Shown here in pieces: positions 16,339 to 23,528 of a stretch of DNA of 64,000 nucleotides. Each line of letters starts with the position of its first letter. Positions within the stretch are counted from its first letter, which is position 1. Made by a program: the position numbers and the translations under genes. The DNA comes from Longimicrobium sp. (GTDB taxonomy: Bacteria > Gemmatimonadota > Gemmatimonadetes > Longimicrobiales > Longimicrobiaceae): the NCBI RefSeq assembly GCF_035474595.1, contig NZ_DATIND010000052.1:1-64000 (forward strand), in the 5' to 3' direction. The notes under the pieces are model-generated. The model worked only from the letters and a program-made list of their open reading frames with translations, was not told the origin of the DNA and searched no databases.

Positions 16339-16920
16339 ATGATCGACTGCGAAACCTATCTCGCGCGCTACTCGGACTACCTGGACCACGACATGACCGT
16401 GGCCCAGCGGGACGAGATGGAGGCGCACGCCGACGAGTGCCCGCACTGCGCGGACTACGATCGCGTGGTGCGCCGCGGCACCGACGTGCTGCGCGGTCTG
16501 CCGGAGCTGGAGGTGTCGGACGACTTCGCCGACCGCCTGCGCTGGCGCCTGTACGCCGCCGAGGAGGAGGAGCGCCGCGCGCGGCGCCTGGCCTCGCCCG
16601 CGCAGGCGGCGGGAACGCTGGCCATCGCCGCGCTGATCGCGGCGGTCGCGTGGGTGCCGCTGATGCACCCGCGCCCGCACGTGGGCCGCCTCCCCGCGGT
16701 GGCCGTCGAGGCGCCGCGCCGCGACGGGTCGTTCTTCCGCCGGCTGATGGCGGGCCCGCAGCACCAGGAGGCCACCAGCCTGACCTCGCGCCTGGCGCAG
16801 ATCGGCGTGAGCGTGCGGGAGATGCCGTACCACGACGTGGTCTTCCAGTCGCAGGGGCCGCTGGTGGGGCAGCTCGCCTCGTACTCTCCGGCGGACGCGC
16901 AGGGCGCCGTCCAGCCGTAA
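16339..16920 (+). CDS. Putative zinc-finger anti-sigma factor
   Basis: This is a 193-residue membrane protein. The N-terminus from ATG 16339 carries the zf-HC2 / anti-sigma zinc-finger pattern: Cys4, then HADECPHC (HxxxCxxC), within MIDCETYLARYSDYLD and VAQRDEMEAHADECPHC. One membrane helix follows (QAAGTLAIAALIAAVAWVPL, about residues 92-112). The remaining C-terminal part is probably periplasmic. Such proteins hold an ECF sigma inactive until a signal arrives, and the preceding sigma gene is the natural partner. The 15-codon longer start lacks the domain and a good ribosome-binding site. holA follows after 26 bases. Confidence 0.8.
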   Translation: MIDCETYLARYSDYLDHDMTVAQRDEMEAHADECPHCADYDRVVRRGTDVLRGLPELEVSDDFADRLRWRLYAAEEEERRARRLASPAQAAGTLAIAALIAAVAWVPLMHPRPHVGRLPAVAVEAPRRDGSFFRRLMAGPQHQEATSLTSRLAQIGVSVREMPYHDVVFQSQGPLVGQLASYSPADAQGAVQP

Positions 16921-16946
16921 CCACCCGACTCCACGACGATCCGCGC

Positions 16947-17969
16947 GTGCCGCAGATCTCCTACGACCAGCTACAGCGCACTCTCCGCGACCGTGCCGCG
17001 GGGGGTGCGTTCTTCTTCCACGGCGACGAGGACTTCTTCCGCGAGGAGGCCGTCAGCCGCGTGGTCTCGGCGTACCTGGACGAGGCCACGCGCGACTTCA
17101 ACTTCGACCAGCTGCGCGGGAGCGACGTGGACGGCGAGGCGCTGGCCTCGGTCATCGCCACGCCGCCGATGATGGCCGAGCACCGCGTGGTCGTCCTCCG
17201 CGACGCGCAGGGGCTGGGGCAGAAGGCGCGCGAGGTGGTCGAGGCCACCGCGAAGTCGCCCGAGCCGGGGCTGGTGCTGGTGGTCTCCGCCTCGATCCCG
17301 TCGGGATCGAAGGCGAAGTTCTACGACGAGCTGAAGAAGGCCGCCGTCTCCGTAGAGTTCAACCCGCTGGCGGCGGACGACGCGCCGGGGTGGCTGATGG
17401 AGGAGGCGCGCCAGGCGCACGGCCTGGAGCTGGACGCCGACGCCGCGCGCGCCATCGTCTCGGCCATGGGGGTGGAGCTGGGGATGCTGACCAGCGAGCT
17501 GAAGAAGCTGGCCGCCTACGCCGTGGACCGGAAGCGGATCACGCTGGACGACGTGAAGGCGGTGGGGGGTTCGATCCCCCGGCAGGACCGCTGGGCCTGG
17601 TTCGACCTGGTGTCGGAGCGCCGCTTCCGCGAGGCGCTGGAGGCGCTTCCCGTGCTGCTGGAGCAGGGGGAGAACGGGGTGGGGCTGGTGATCGGGATGG
17701 GCGGGCAGCTGCTGAAGGTGGGGATCGTGTGCGCCGGCGGCCAGTCGGCGCTGGAGCGCGAGCTGAAGCCGTTCCAGCGGTGGATGGCGCGCCGCATCGT
17801 TCCCGTGGCGCGGAAGTGGACGCTGCCGGAGGTGGACGCCGCACTCGGCGAGCTGCTGCGCACCGACCGCCTGCTCAAGTCCGCGTCGATGAGCGACCGC
17901 CAGGCGATGGAGGAGCTGCTCCTCCGCCTCTGGGCCATCCGCCCGCAGCGCGAGGGCCGCGCGGCGTAG
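16947..17969 (+). CDS. holA: DNA polymerase III subunit delta
   Basis: This is a 340-residue clamp-loader subunit from GTG 16947. HolA features are visible: an N-terminal FFFHGDEDFFREEAVSRVV segment, DFNFDQLRGSDVDGEAL, and a VVVLRDAQGL strand. A middle LTSELKKLAAYAVDRKRITL-DDV segment and a C-terminal helical collar domain follow. Delta opens the beta clamp at the replication fork. It lies just after the putative anti-sigma gene and ends before a bidirectional terminator. The GTG is preferred since the long upstream in-frame reading overlaps the anti-sigma gene in another frame. Confidence 0.93.
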   Translation: MPQISYDQLQRTLRDRAAGGAFFFHGDEDFFREEAVSRVVSAYLDEATRDFNFDQLRGSDVDGEALASVIATPPMMAEHRVVVLRDAQGLGQKAREVVEATAKSPEPGLVLVVSASIPSGSKAKFYDELKKAAVSVEFNPLAADDAPGWLMEEARQAHGLELDADAARAIVSAMGVELGMLTSELKKLAAYAVDRKRITLDDVKAVGGSIPRQDRWAWFDLVSERRFREALEALPVLLEQGENGVGLVIGMGGQLLKVGIVCAGGQSALERELKPFQRWMARRIVPVARKWTLPEVDAALGELLRTDRLLKSASMSDRQAMEELLLRLWAIRPQREGRAA

Positions 17970-18001
17970 CGCCGGCTGGCATGACGGGAAATCGGAGAAA
18001 T

Positions 18002-18040
18002 GGAGCCCGCGCCGCACGATCGCGACGCGGGCTCCGGCCG
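18002..18040. terminator. Bidirectional terminator between convergent genes
   Basis: The hairpin GGAGCCCGCG/CGCGGGCTCC (18002-18011 and 18026-18035) lies between holA (plus) and the precursor peptide (minus). On the minus strand it is followed by ATTTCTCC. Confidence 0.75.
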
Positions 18041-18050
18041 TTCGGTGCGG

Positions 18051-18329
18051 TTACGAGCAGATGGAGTGCTCGTCCGTCCCTACCGTGCAGTTGTAGTACG
18101 AGGCGGGGCAGCCCACCTCGGCGTAGGTGCCGCAGTAGGAGTTGACGAGCTGGCACGACGCGGGGATGCCGCAGGTCTGCGCGCAGGTGTCGTCGCAGGT
18201 GTAGTGCCCGGCGCAGGTGGCGTCCGCGTCGGTGGCGTGGGCGTGGATGGTGCCTCGCGCGGGAACCTCATGCGCCGTCTCGAACGACTCGACTTCCAGC
18301 TGCTCGACGTGCAGGGTGAGCTTGGCCAT
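18051..18329 (-). CDS. Lanthipeptide-like precursor peptide, pinensin-type leader (peptide 1)
   Basis: This is a 92-residue precursor. AGGAGG lies directly upstream of the ATG at 18329, which fixes the start. The leader MAKLTLHVEQLEVESFETA matches the style of pinensin-family class I lanthipeptide leaders (L-x-VESF-x-T). It is clearly related to the second peptide at 63061-63255 (KLLLSPDELRVESFPTA). A GTIHAHATDA segment follows, then a C-terminal core with nine Cys and many Thr/Ser, including TC, TC, TC and SC pairs. This suggests dehydration of Ser/Thr and thioether or disulfide formation. No lanthionine synthetase, protease or transporter lies nearby, so a remote maturase would be needed. 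An alternative is a Cys-rich exported or metal-binding peptide. Confidence 0.7.
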   Translation of the reverse strand: MAKLTLHVEQLEVESFETAHEVPARGTIHAHATDADATCAGHYTCDDTCAQTCGIPASCQLVNSYCGTYAEVGCPASYYNCTVGTDEHSICS

Positions 18330-18631
18330 GCATCCTCCTGTCGTGGAATCGCGACGCTCTCGCGGTGCCGGTGTGCATCGCGGGAGTGGGGGATTCTGGC
18401 GCGAGACGTGAGGAATGGGCAAGCTTCCCGTCTCCATCTCCATCTTGCCGATGATCCGCGGCCTCGCGTCCCGGCAGCTCCGCGCCCGAGACGGCGGATG
18501 TGCACTCCGCGTATCTCCCCGTCTCCAGACCCGTTGCCGTAGTGCTGGCGGGTGCGTAGATTCCGGCCACTTCCCGCGAGCGTTCGCAGTCCCCGGCGCC
18601 GGTTTCCGGCGCGCTCCCCCGGCCCCGCCCG
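18330..18631. other. Divergent intergenic region between peptide 1 and mutS
   Basis: This 302-base spacer must hold the promoters of both divergent genes, but I cannot identify convincing -35/-10 pairs. No repeat of the families seen elsewhere is present, and there is no credible ORF. Confidence 0.4.
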
Positions 18632-21208
18632 ATGGCGTCCGAAGACACACCGCTGATGCTGCAGTGGCGCGAGGTGAAGGCGCGCCACCCGGACGCGCTC
18701 GTCTTCTTCCGCGTCGGCGACTTCTACGAGCTTTTCAACGAAGACGCGGTCGAGGGCTCGAAGCTCCTGGACCTGACGCTCACCTCGCGCAACAACGGGG
18801 GGAGCAAGGCGCCGCTGGCCGGCATCCCCGCGCACGCGCTGGAGACGTACCTCCGCCGCCTGGTGGCCGCCGGGCGCCGCGTGGCCATCTGCGACCAGGT
18901 GGAGGACCCGGCGCTGGCCAAGGGCCTGGTCCGCCGCGCGGTGACGGAGATGGTGACGCCCGGCGCCGTCTTCTCCGACAGCCTGCTGGACGCGCGCCGC
19001 AACAACTTCCTGGCGGCGATCGCGGGCGACGCGGCGGGGGAGGGAAGCGTGGGGCTGGCGCTGGGCGATCTGACGACGGGGGAGATGAGCGTGCGGCGGC
19101 TGGCGTGGGAGGAGCTGCCGGACGCGCTCGGCGTCTTCCAGCCCGCCGAGATCCTGCTGCCGCGCACCTGGGAGCTCTTTCCCATCCCCGGAGCGGCGGG
19201 GGTGACGCGGACCTACCGCCCCGACTGGCTGTTCGACGCGCGCGCCGCCGCCGAGGAGCTGGGGCGCCACTTCCGCGTGGCCAACCTGGCCGGCTACGGC
19301 TTCGAGCCGGGCGACGAGCCGCTGGTGGCCGCCTGCGGCGCGCTGGTCGCCTACCTGGCCGAGGTGCAGCCCGCCGGCTTCGGCGGCCTGCGCGCGCCGC
19401 GCATCGAGCGGCCGGGGCACGTGATGGTGCTGGACGAGATGACGCGGCGGAACCTGGAGCTCGTGGAGACGCTGCGCGGCGCGGGGACGCAGGGGACGCT
19501 GCTGAGCGTGCTGGACGAGGCGCAGACGCCCATGGGCGGCCGCCTCCTGCGCCGCTGGCTGCTGGCGCCGCTGGTGGACGTGGCGGCGATCGGCGCGCGG
19601 CTGGACGCGGTCGGCGAGCTGGTGGGCTCCGAGGCCATGCGCCGCGGGGTGCGCGACGCGCTGGGCGAGGTGCGCGACCTGGAGCGGCTGGCGGTGAAGG
19701 TGGGCTCGGGGCGCGCCAACCCGCGCGAGATGCTGGCGCTGGCCGCCTCGCTGGGCCGCATCCCCCTTGTCCGCGACGCGCTGGGCGAGGCGAAGGCGCC
19801 GATGCTGCGCGCGCTGCTGGACGGGCTGGACCCGCTGGACGAGGTGCGCGAGCGCATCGAGTGCACCGTCGCCGCCGACACGCCCGTTTCCGTGGCCGAC
19901 GGCGGGGTGGTGCGCCCGGGGTGCCACGTCGAGCTGGACGAGCTGCGCGAGGTGCGCGACGGCGCGGTGGACTTCATCGCCCGGCTGCAGGCGCGCGAGC
20001 GCGAGCGGACGGGGATCAACACGCTGAAGGTGGGCTTCAACCGCGTCTTCGGGTACTACCTGGAGGTCACGCGCATGAACGCCGAGCGCGTGCCCGCCGA
20101 CTACATGCGCAAGCAGACGCTGGCCAACGCGGAGCGCTACTTCACCCCCGAGCTGAAGGAGTGGGAGGAAAAGGTCCTGGGCGCCGAGGAGAAGATCGTC
20201 GCGCTCGAGGCCCGGCTCTTCGCGGAGCTGCGCGAGGCCGCGGCGGCCGAGGTCCCGCGCATCCAGGCCGTCGCCGAGCGCGTGGCGACGGTGGACGTGC
20301 TGGCCGCGCTGGCCGAGGTGGCCGTGCGGCGCGACTTCGTGCGCCCGGAGGTGGACGGCGGCTTCACGCTGGAGGTGCGCGGCGGCCGGCACCCGGTCGT
20401 GGAGACGATGATGCCGCGCGAGGACTTCATCCCCAACGACGTGCGGCTGGACCAGGACGCGCGGGTGATGATCCTCACCGGGCCCAACATGGCGGGCAAG
20501 TCCACCGTCCTCCGCCAGGTGGGGCTCATCGTCCTCCTGGCGCAGGTCGGCGCCTTCGTTCCCGCGCGCTACGCCCGCGTGGGCATCGTGGACCGCATCT
20601 TCACCCGCGTGGGCGCGTCGGACAATCTCGTCCGCGGGCAGAGCACCTTCATGGTGGAGATGAACGAGACGGCGGCGATCCTGCATGGCGCCACCGCCCG
20701 GTCGCTGGTGCTGCTGGACGAGATCGGCCGCGGCACCTCCACGTGGGACGGGCTCTCGGTGGCCACCGCCACCACCGAGCACCTGCACGAGGCGGTGGGG
20801 GCCAAGACGATCTTCGCCACGCACTACCACGAGATGACGCGGCTTTCCAACCGGTTGCCGGGCGTGGTAAACTTCTCCGTCGCCGTGCGCGAGGTGGGCG
20901 ACGACATCGTCTTCCTCCGCCGACTGGTTCCCGGCGGCGCGGACCGCAGCTACGGCGTGGAGGTGGCGCGGCTGGCGGGGCTGCCGGAATCGGTCGTCGC
21001 CCGCGCGCGGGAGATCCTGCGCGAGCTGGAGACCGCCGCCGCCCCCGCGCCGCCGCAGCCGCGCCACGAGCCGGAGCTGCAGCTCGGCCTCTTCGGGCCA
21101 CCCGTGCATCCGGCGGTGGAGAAGCTCCGCGGCGTGGACGTGAACCGCCTGACGCCGCTGCAGGCGCTGAACCTGCTGGCGGAGCTGAGCGAGAAGGCGC
21201 GGGGCTGA
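18632..21208 (+). CDS. mutS: DNA mismatch repair protein MutS
   Basis: This is an 858-residue mismatch-recognition ATPase. The N-terminal mismatch-binding domain has the FFRVGDFYELFNEDA segment with the Phe-x-Glu reading motif region. The core and clamp domains follow (GFNRVFGYYLEVTRMNAERV). The ATPase domain has Walker A GPNMAGKST (residues 617-625), LLDEIGRGTSTWDGLSVA and FATHYHEMTRL. The length is normal. No MutL gene is seen in the window. Confidence 0.97.
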   Translation: MASEDTPLMLQWREVKARHPDALVFFRVGDFYELFNEDAVEGSKLLDLTLTSRNNGGSKAPLAGIPAHALETYLRRLVAAGRRVAICDQVEDPALAKGLVRRAVTEMVTPGAVFSDSLLDARRNNFLAAIAGDAAGEGSVGLALGDLTTGEMSVRRLAWEELPDALGVFQPAEILLPRTWELFPIPGAAGVTRTYRPDWLFDARAAAEELGRHFRVANLAGYGFEPGDEPLVAACGALVAYLAEVQPAGFGGLRAPRIERPGHVMVLDEMTRRNLELVETLRGAGTQGTLLSVLDEAQTPMGGRLLRRWLLAPLVDVAAIGARLDAVGELVGSEAMRRGVRDALGEVRDLERLAVKVGSGRANPREMLALAASLGRIPLVRDALGEAKAPMLRALLDGLDPLDEVRERIECTVAADTPVSVADGGVVRPGCHVELDELREVRDGAVDFIARLQARERERTGINTLKVGFNRVFGYYLEVTRMNAERVPADYMRKQTLANAERYFTPELKEWEEKVLGAEEKIVALEARLFAELREAAAAEVPRIQAVAERVATVDVLAALAEVAVRRDFVRPEVDGGFTLEVRGGRHPVVETMMPREDFIPNDVRLDQDARVMILTGPNMAGKSTVLRQVGLIVLLAQVGAFVPARYARVGIVDRIFTRVGASDNLVRGQSTFMVEMNETAAILHGATARSLVLLDEIGRGTSTWDGLSVATATTEHLHEAVGAKTIFATHYHEMTRLSNRLPGVVNFSVAVREVGDDIVFLRRLVPGGADRSYGVEVARLAGLPESVVARAREILRELETAAAPAPPQPRHEPELQLGLFGPPVHPAVEKLRGVDVNRLTPLQALNLLAELSEKARG

Positions 21209-21463
21209 GCGGCATCCCCATCCCCCTGAAGTTCGTTCAGGAAGATGGAGATGGGGATGAAGATCGGACCCGCGAAATCGCGATCCGCGAGACGCGGTTT
21301 GCGACGATTCGATTCGCGAAGATGGGATCCGCGACGATGCGACTGAAGTCGCGGCTACAACGGCACGCAGTCCGCCTTCGCGGACTTCACCGCGCATGAA
21401 GAGACGGCGGCTCGTTCGCGCCACGCCGGCGCGGGGGCGGAAGATCACTTCGAGAACGGGACG
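21209..21463. repeat. Intergenic region with dispersed repeat copy 4
   Basis: Positions 21335-21397 hold a variant of the GAATTC-CGGCAACAAC family (CTGAAGTCGCGGCTACAACG, then CAGTCCGCCTTCGCGGACTT). Before it, 21270-21334 contains imperfect repeats of GATCCGCGAGACG/GATTCGCGAAGATG-type units. There is no gene. Confidence 0.65.
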
Positions 21464-21874
21464 ATGACGCGACCGAACCGCACGCACGCGCTTCTCGCCG
21501 CCGGACTGCTGCTCGCCGGCTGCGAGCGGGGGCCCGTTCCCGAGACGCCGCCGCGGCAGGTGTCCGAGTCGCCGTTCCAGTATCCGGAAGACCTGTGGGA
21601 CGCCCAGGTGGAGGGGCAGACCACGCTGAAGCTTTTCATCTCCGAGAACGGCACCGTCGACACGGCGCGCATCGACCGCGGCAGCGGCTACGCGGCCTTC
21701 GACTCCGCCGCGCTGGCGGGGAGCCGGCAGCTGCGCTTCCGCCCCGCCACGCGCGGCGGGAAGGCGGTGGCCGCCTGGTTCCTGCTACCCGTGCAGTTCG
21801 AGCTGAACACGGCCGATTCGGCCGCCGCGCCCTCGCCGCCCCGGCCGGCGCCCGACACCAGCAAGACGAAATGA
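21464..21874 (+). CDS. Lipoprotein with TonB C-terminal-like domain
   Basis: This is a 136-residue lipoprotein. The signal sequence THALLAAGLLLAGC ends in lipobox LAGC. The body has the TonB_C pattern: EGQTTLKLFISENGTVDTAR, AAFDSAALAGSRQLRFRPA and VAAWFLLPVQFEL. This is the energy-transducer C-terminal fold that contacts TonB boxes. As a small lipoprotein without an ExbBD-coupled membrane helix, it is unlikely to be a classical TonB. It overlaps the cystathionine beta-synthase gene by ATGA, though no functional link is obvious. Confidence 0.8.
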   Translation: MTRPNRTHALLAAGLLLAGCERGPVPETPPRQVSESPFQYPEDLWDAQVEGQTTLKLFISENGTVDTARIDRGSGYAAFDSAALAGSRQLRFRPATRGGKAVAAWFLLPVQFELNTADSAAAPSPPRPAPDTSKTK

Positions 21875-23295
21875 CCGATACAGGCAGCTCCATCGACTTC
21901 GCCAGCACCCGTCCCCGCCACGAGCGCCCCTACGACAACGTGGTGCAGACGATCGGGTGGACGCCGCTCATCCGCCTGAACCGCACGGCCGAGGGAATCC
22001 GCACGCCGGTGTACGCCAAGGCCGAGTTCATGAACCCCGGCGGAAGCCTGAAGGACCGTATCGGCCCGGCGATCATCGAGGCCGCCGAGCGCGAGGGCCG
22101 CCTCCTCCCCGGCGGGACGGTCGTCGAAGGCACCAGCGGGAACACCGGCGTGGGCCTGGCCCTGGCGGCCGCGATCAAGGGGTACCGCTGCATCTTCACC
22201 CTCTCCGACAAGTTCAGCCAGGAGAAGGTGCGGCTGCTGAAGGCGTTCGGCGCCGAGGTGATCGTCACCTCCGCCGCGCTCGCCCCCGACCACCCCGACA
22301 ACTACGTGAACCTGGCGAAGCGCATCGCCGAGGAGACGCCCAACGCGATCCTGGCCGACCAGTTCTACAACCAGGCCAACCCCGAGGCGCACTACCGCAC
22401 CACCGGCCCGGAGATCTGGGAGCAGACCGGCGGCCGGGTGACGCACTTCGTTTCCGCCGCGGGGACGGGGGGGAACCTCACCGGCGTGGGCCGGTTCCTG
22501 AAGGAGCGCAACCCCGCGGTCCGCATCGTGGGCGGCGACCCCGAGGGCTCCATCCTGAAGCGCTACTTCGACACGGGGGAAAAGGGCGAGGCCGCGCCCT
22601 TCAAGGTGGAGGGGATCGGGCAGGACAAGATCCCCGGCACGCTGGACATGTCGGTGGTCGACGAGTGGCGCACGGTGGACGACCGCACCGCGCTCTCCCT
22701 CGCCCGGCGGCTCACGCGCGAGGAGGGACTGTTCGCCGGCGGATCGTCGGGCCTCATCGCCCACGTGGCGCTGCAGGTGGCCCAGGAGGTGGACGATCCG
22801 GACGCCTGCGTGGTCTTCGTCCTCTGCGACACCGGCGAGCGCTACCTGAGCAAGGTGTACAGCGACGACTGGATGCGCGAGAACCGGATGATGGACCCGG
22901 CGCGCGTCTCGGCGGAAGACGTGGTGCGCGGGAAGAGCGCGGGGGCTCCGCCGCAGCTCATCTCGGTGGCGCCCGAGACGCCGGTGCGGCAGGCGCTGGC
23001 CTTCATCACCAGCCACAACGTGTCGCAGCTTCCGGTGGTGTCGGCGGGCGACTGCGTGGGGCACGTGTCCGAGAGCACGCTGATGGGGCGGGTGCTGGAG
23101 AACACGGCGGTGCTGGAGCAGTCGGTGCAGCACGTGATGGACGCGCCGCTCCCGGTGGTGGACGGCCACGTGGAGCTGCCCAGCGTCACCCGCCTCCTTT
23201 CCAAGAACCCCGCGGTGCTGGTGCGCCGCGGCGGGCGCCTGGAGGGGATCGTGACGCGCTACGACGTGATGCGCTACGTGACCAACGAGGCCTGA
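21871..23295 (+). CDS. Cystathionine beta-synthase with C-terminal CBS-domain pair
   Basis: This is a 474-residue PLP enzyme. The catalytic domain (about residues 20-330) has the Schiff-base lysine K61 in NPGGSLKDRIG, the EGTSGNTGVGLALAAA substrate loop, SAAGTGGNLTGVGRFLKE for PLP phosphate, and GEGLFAGGSSG-like EEGLFAGGSSGLIA. Two CBS modules follow (about 345-474; PVRQALAFITSHNVSQLPVV and LVRRGGRLEGIVTRYDVMRYV). The full-length architecture with CBS domains fits cystathionine beta-synthase, the first step of reverse transsulfuration, better than cysteine synthase. The ATG at 21871 overlaps the upstream lipoprotein stop. Confidence 0.9.
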   Translation: MTDTGSSIDFASTRPRHERPYDNVVQTIGWTPLIRLNRTAEGIRTPVYAKAEFMNPGGSLKDRIGPAIIEAAEREGRLLPGGTVVEGTSGNTGVGLALAAAIKGYRCIFTLSDKFSQEKVRLLKAFGAEVIVTSAALAPDHPDNYVNLAKRIAEETPNAILADQFYNQANPEAHYRTTGPEIWEQTGGRVTHFVSAAGTGGNLTGVGRFLKERNPAVRIVGGDPEGSILKRYFDTGEKGEAAPFKVEGIGQDKIPGTLDMSVVDEWRTVDDRTALSLARRLTREEGLFAGGSSGLIAHVALQVAQEVDDPDACVVFVLCDTGERYLSKVYSDDWMRENRMMDPARVSAEDVVRGKSAGAPPQLISVAPETPVRQALAFITSHNVSQLPVVSAGDCVGHVSESTLMGRVLENTAVLEQSVQHVMDAPLPVVDGHVELPSVTRLLSKNPAVLVRRGGRLEGIVTRYDVMRYVTNEA

Positions 23296-23322
23296 TCGCC
23301 CGCCGTGGCGCATGTGGAGCGC

Positions 23323-23368
23323 GCGGGAGCCCGCACCCCCTGCCGGGCGCGGGCTCCCGCCCGTTTCT
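23323..23368 (+). terminator. Rho-independent terminator after cystathionine beta-synthase
   Basis: The stem GCGGGAGCCCGC (23323-23334) pairs with GCGGGCTCCCGC (23349-23360) and is followed by CCGTTTCTTC. Confidence 0.85.
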
Positions 23369-23403
23369 TCGTCCACATCACGGATCGGGGCGGGATGAAG
23401 TCC

Positions 23404-23433
23404 TTGCCGTAAATTGCATAATCGTTACATTTG
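23404..23433 (+). promoter_or_regulatory. Possible Bacteroidota-style promoter (TTG - TAnnTTTG)
   Basis: In an AT-rich island upstream of the receptor gene, TTG at 23404 is followed 19 bases later by TACATTTG (23426-23433). This matches the TAnnTTTG -7 element known from Bacteroidota. It lies about 95 bases before the start codon. It is a single example in this window and so only a candidate. Confidence 0.35.
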
Positions 23434-23528
23434 CCGCGTACCCCGCGGAACACTGATACCTTAGGTTGGCGCAGGTCCTCGTACGCGGGGCCACTCCCCC
23501 AATCATCATCACCACAGAGGGACACTCG

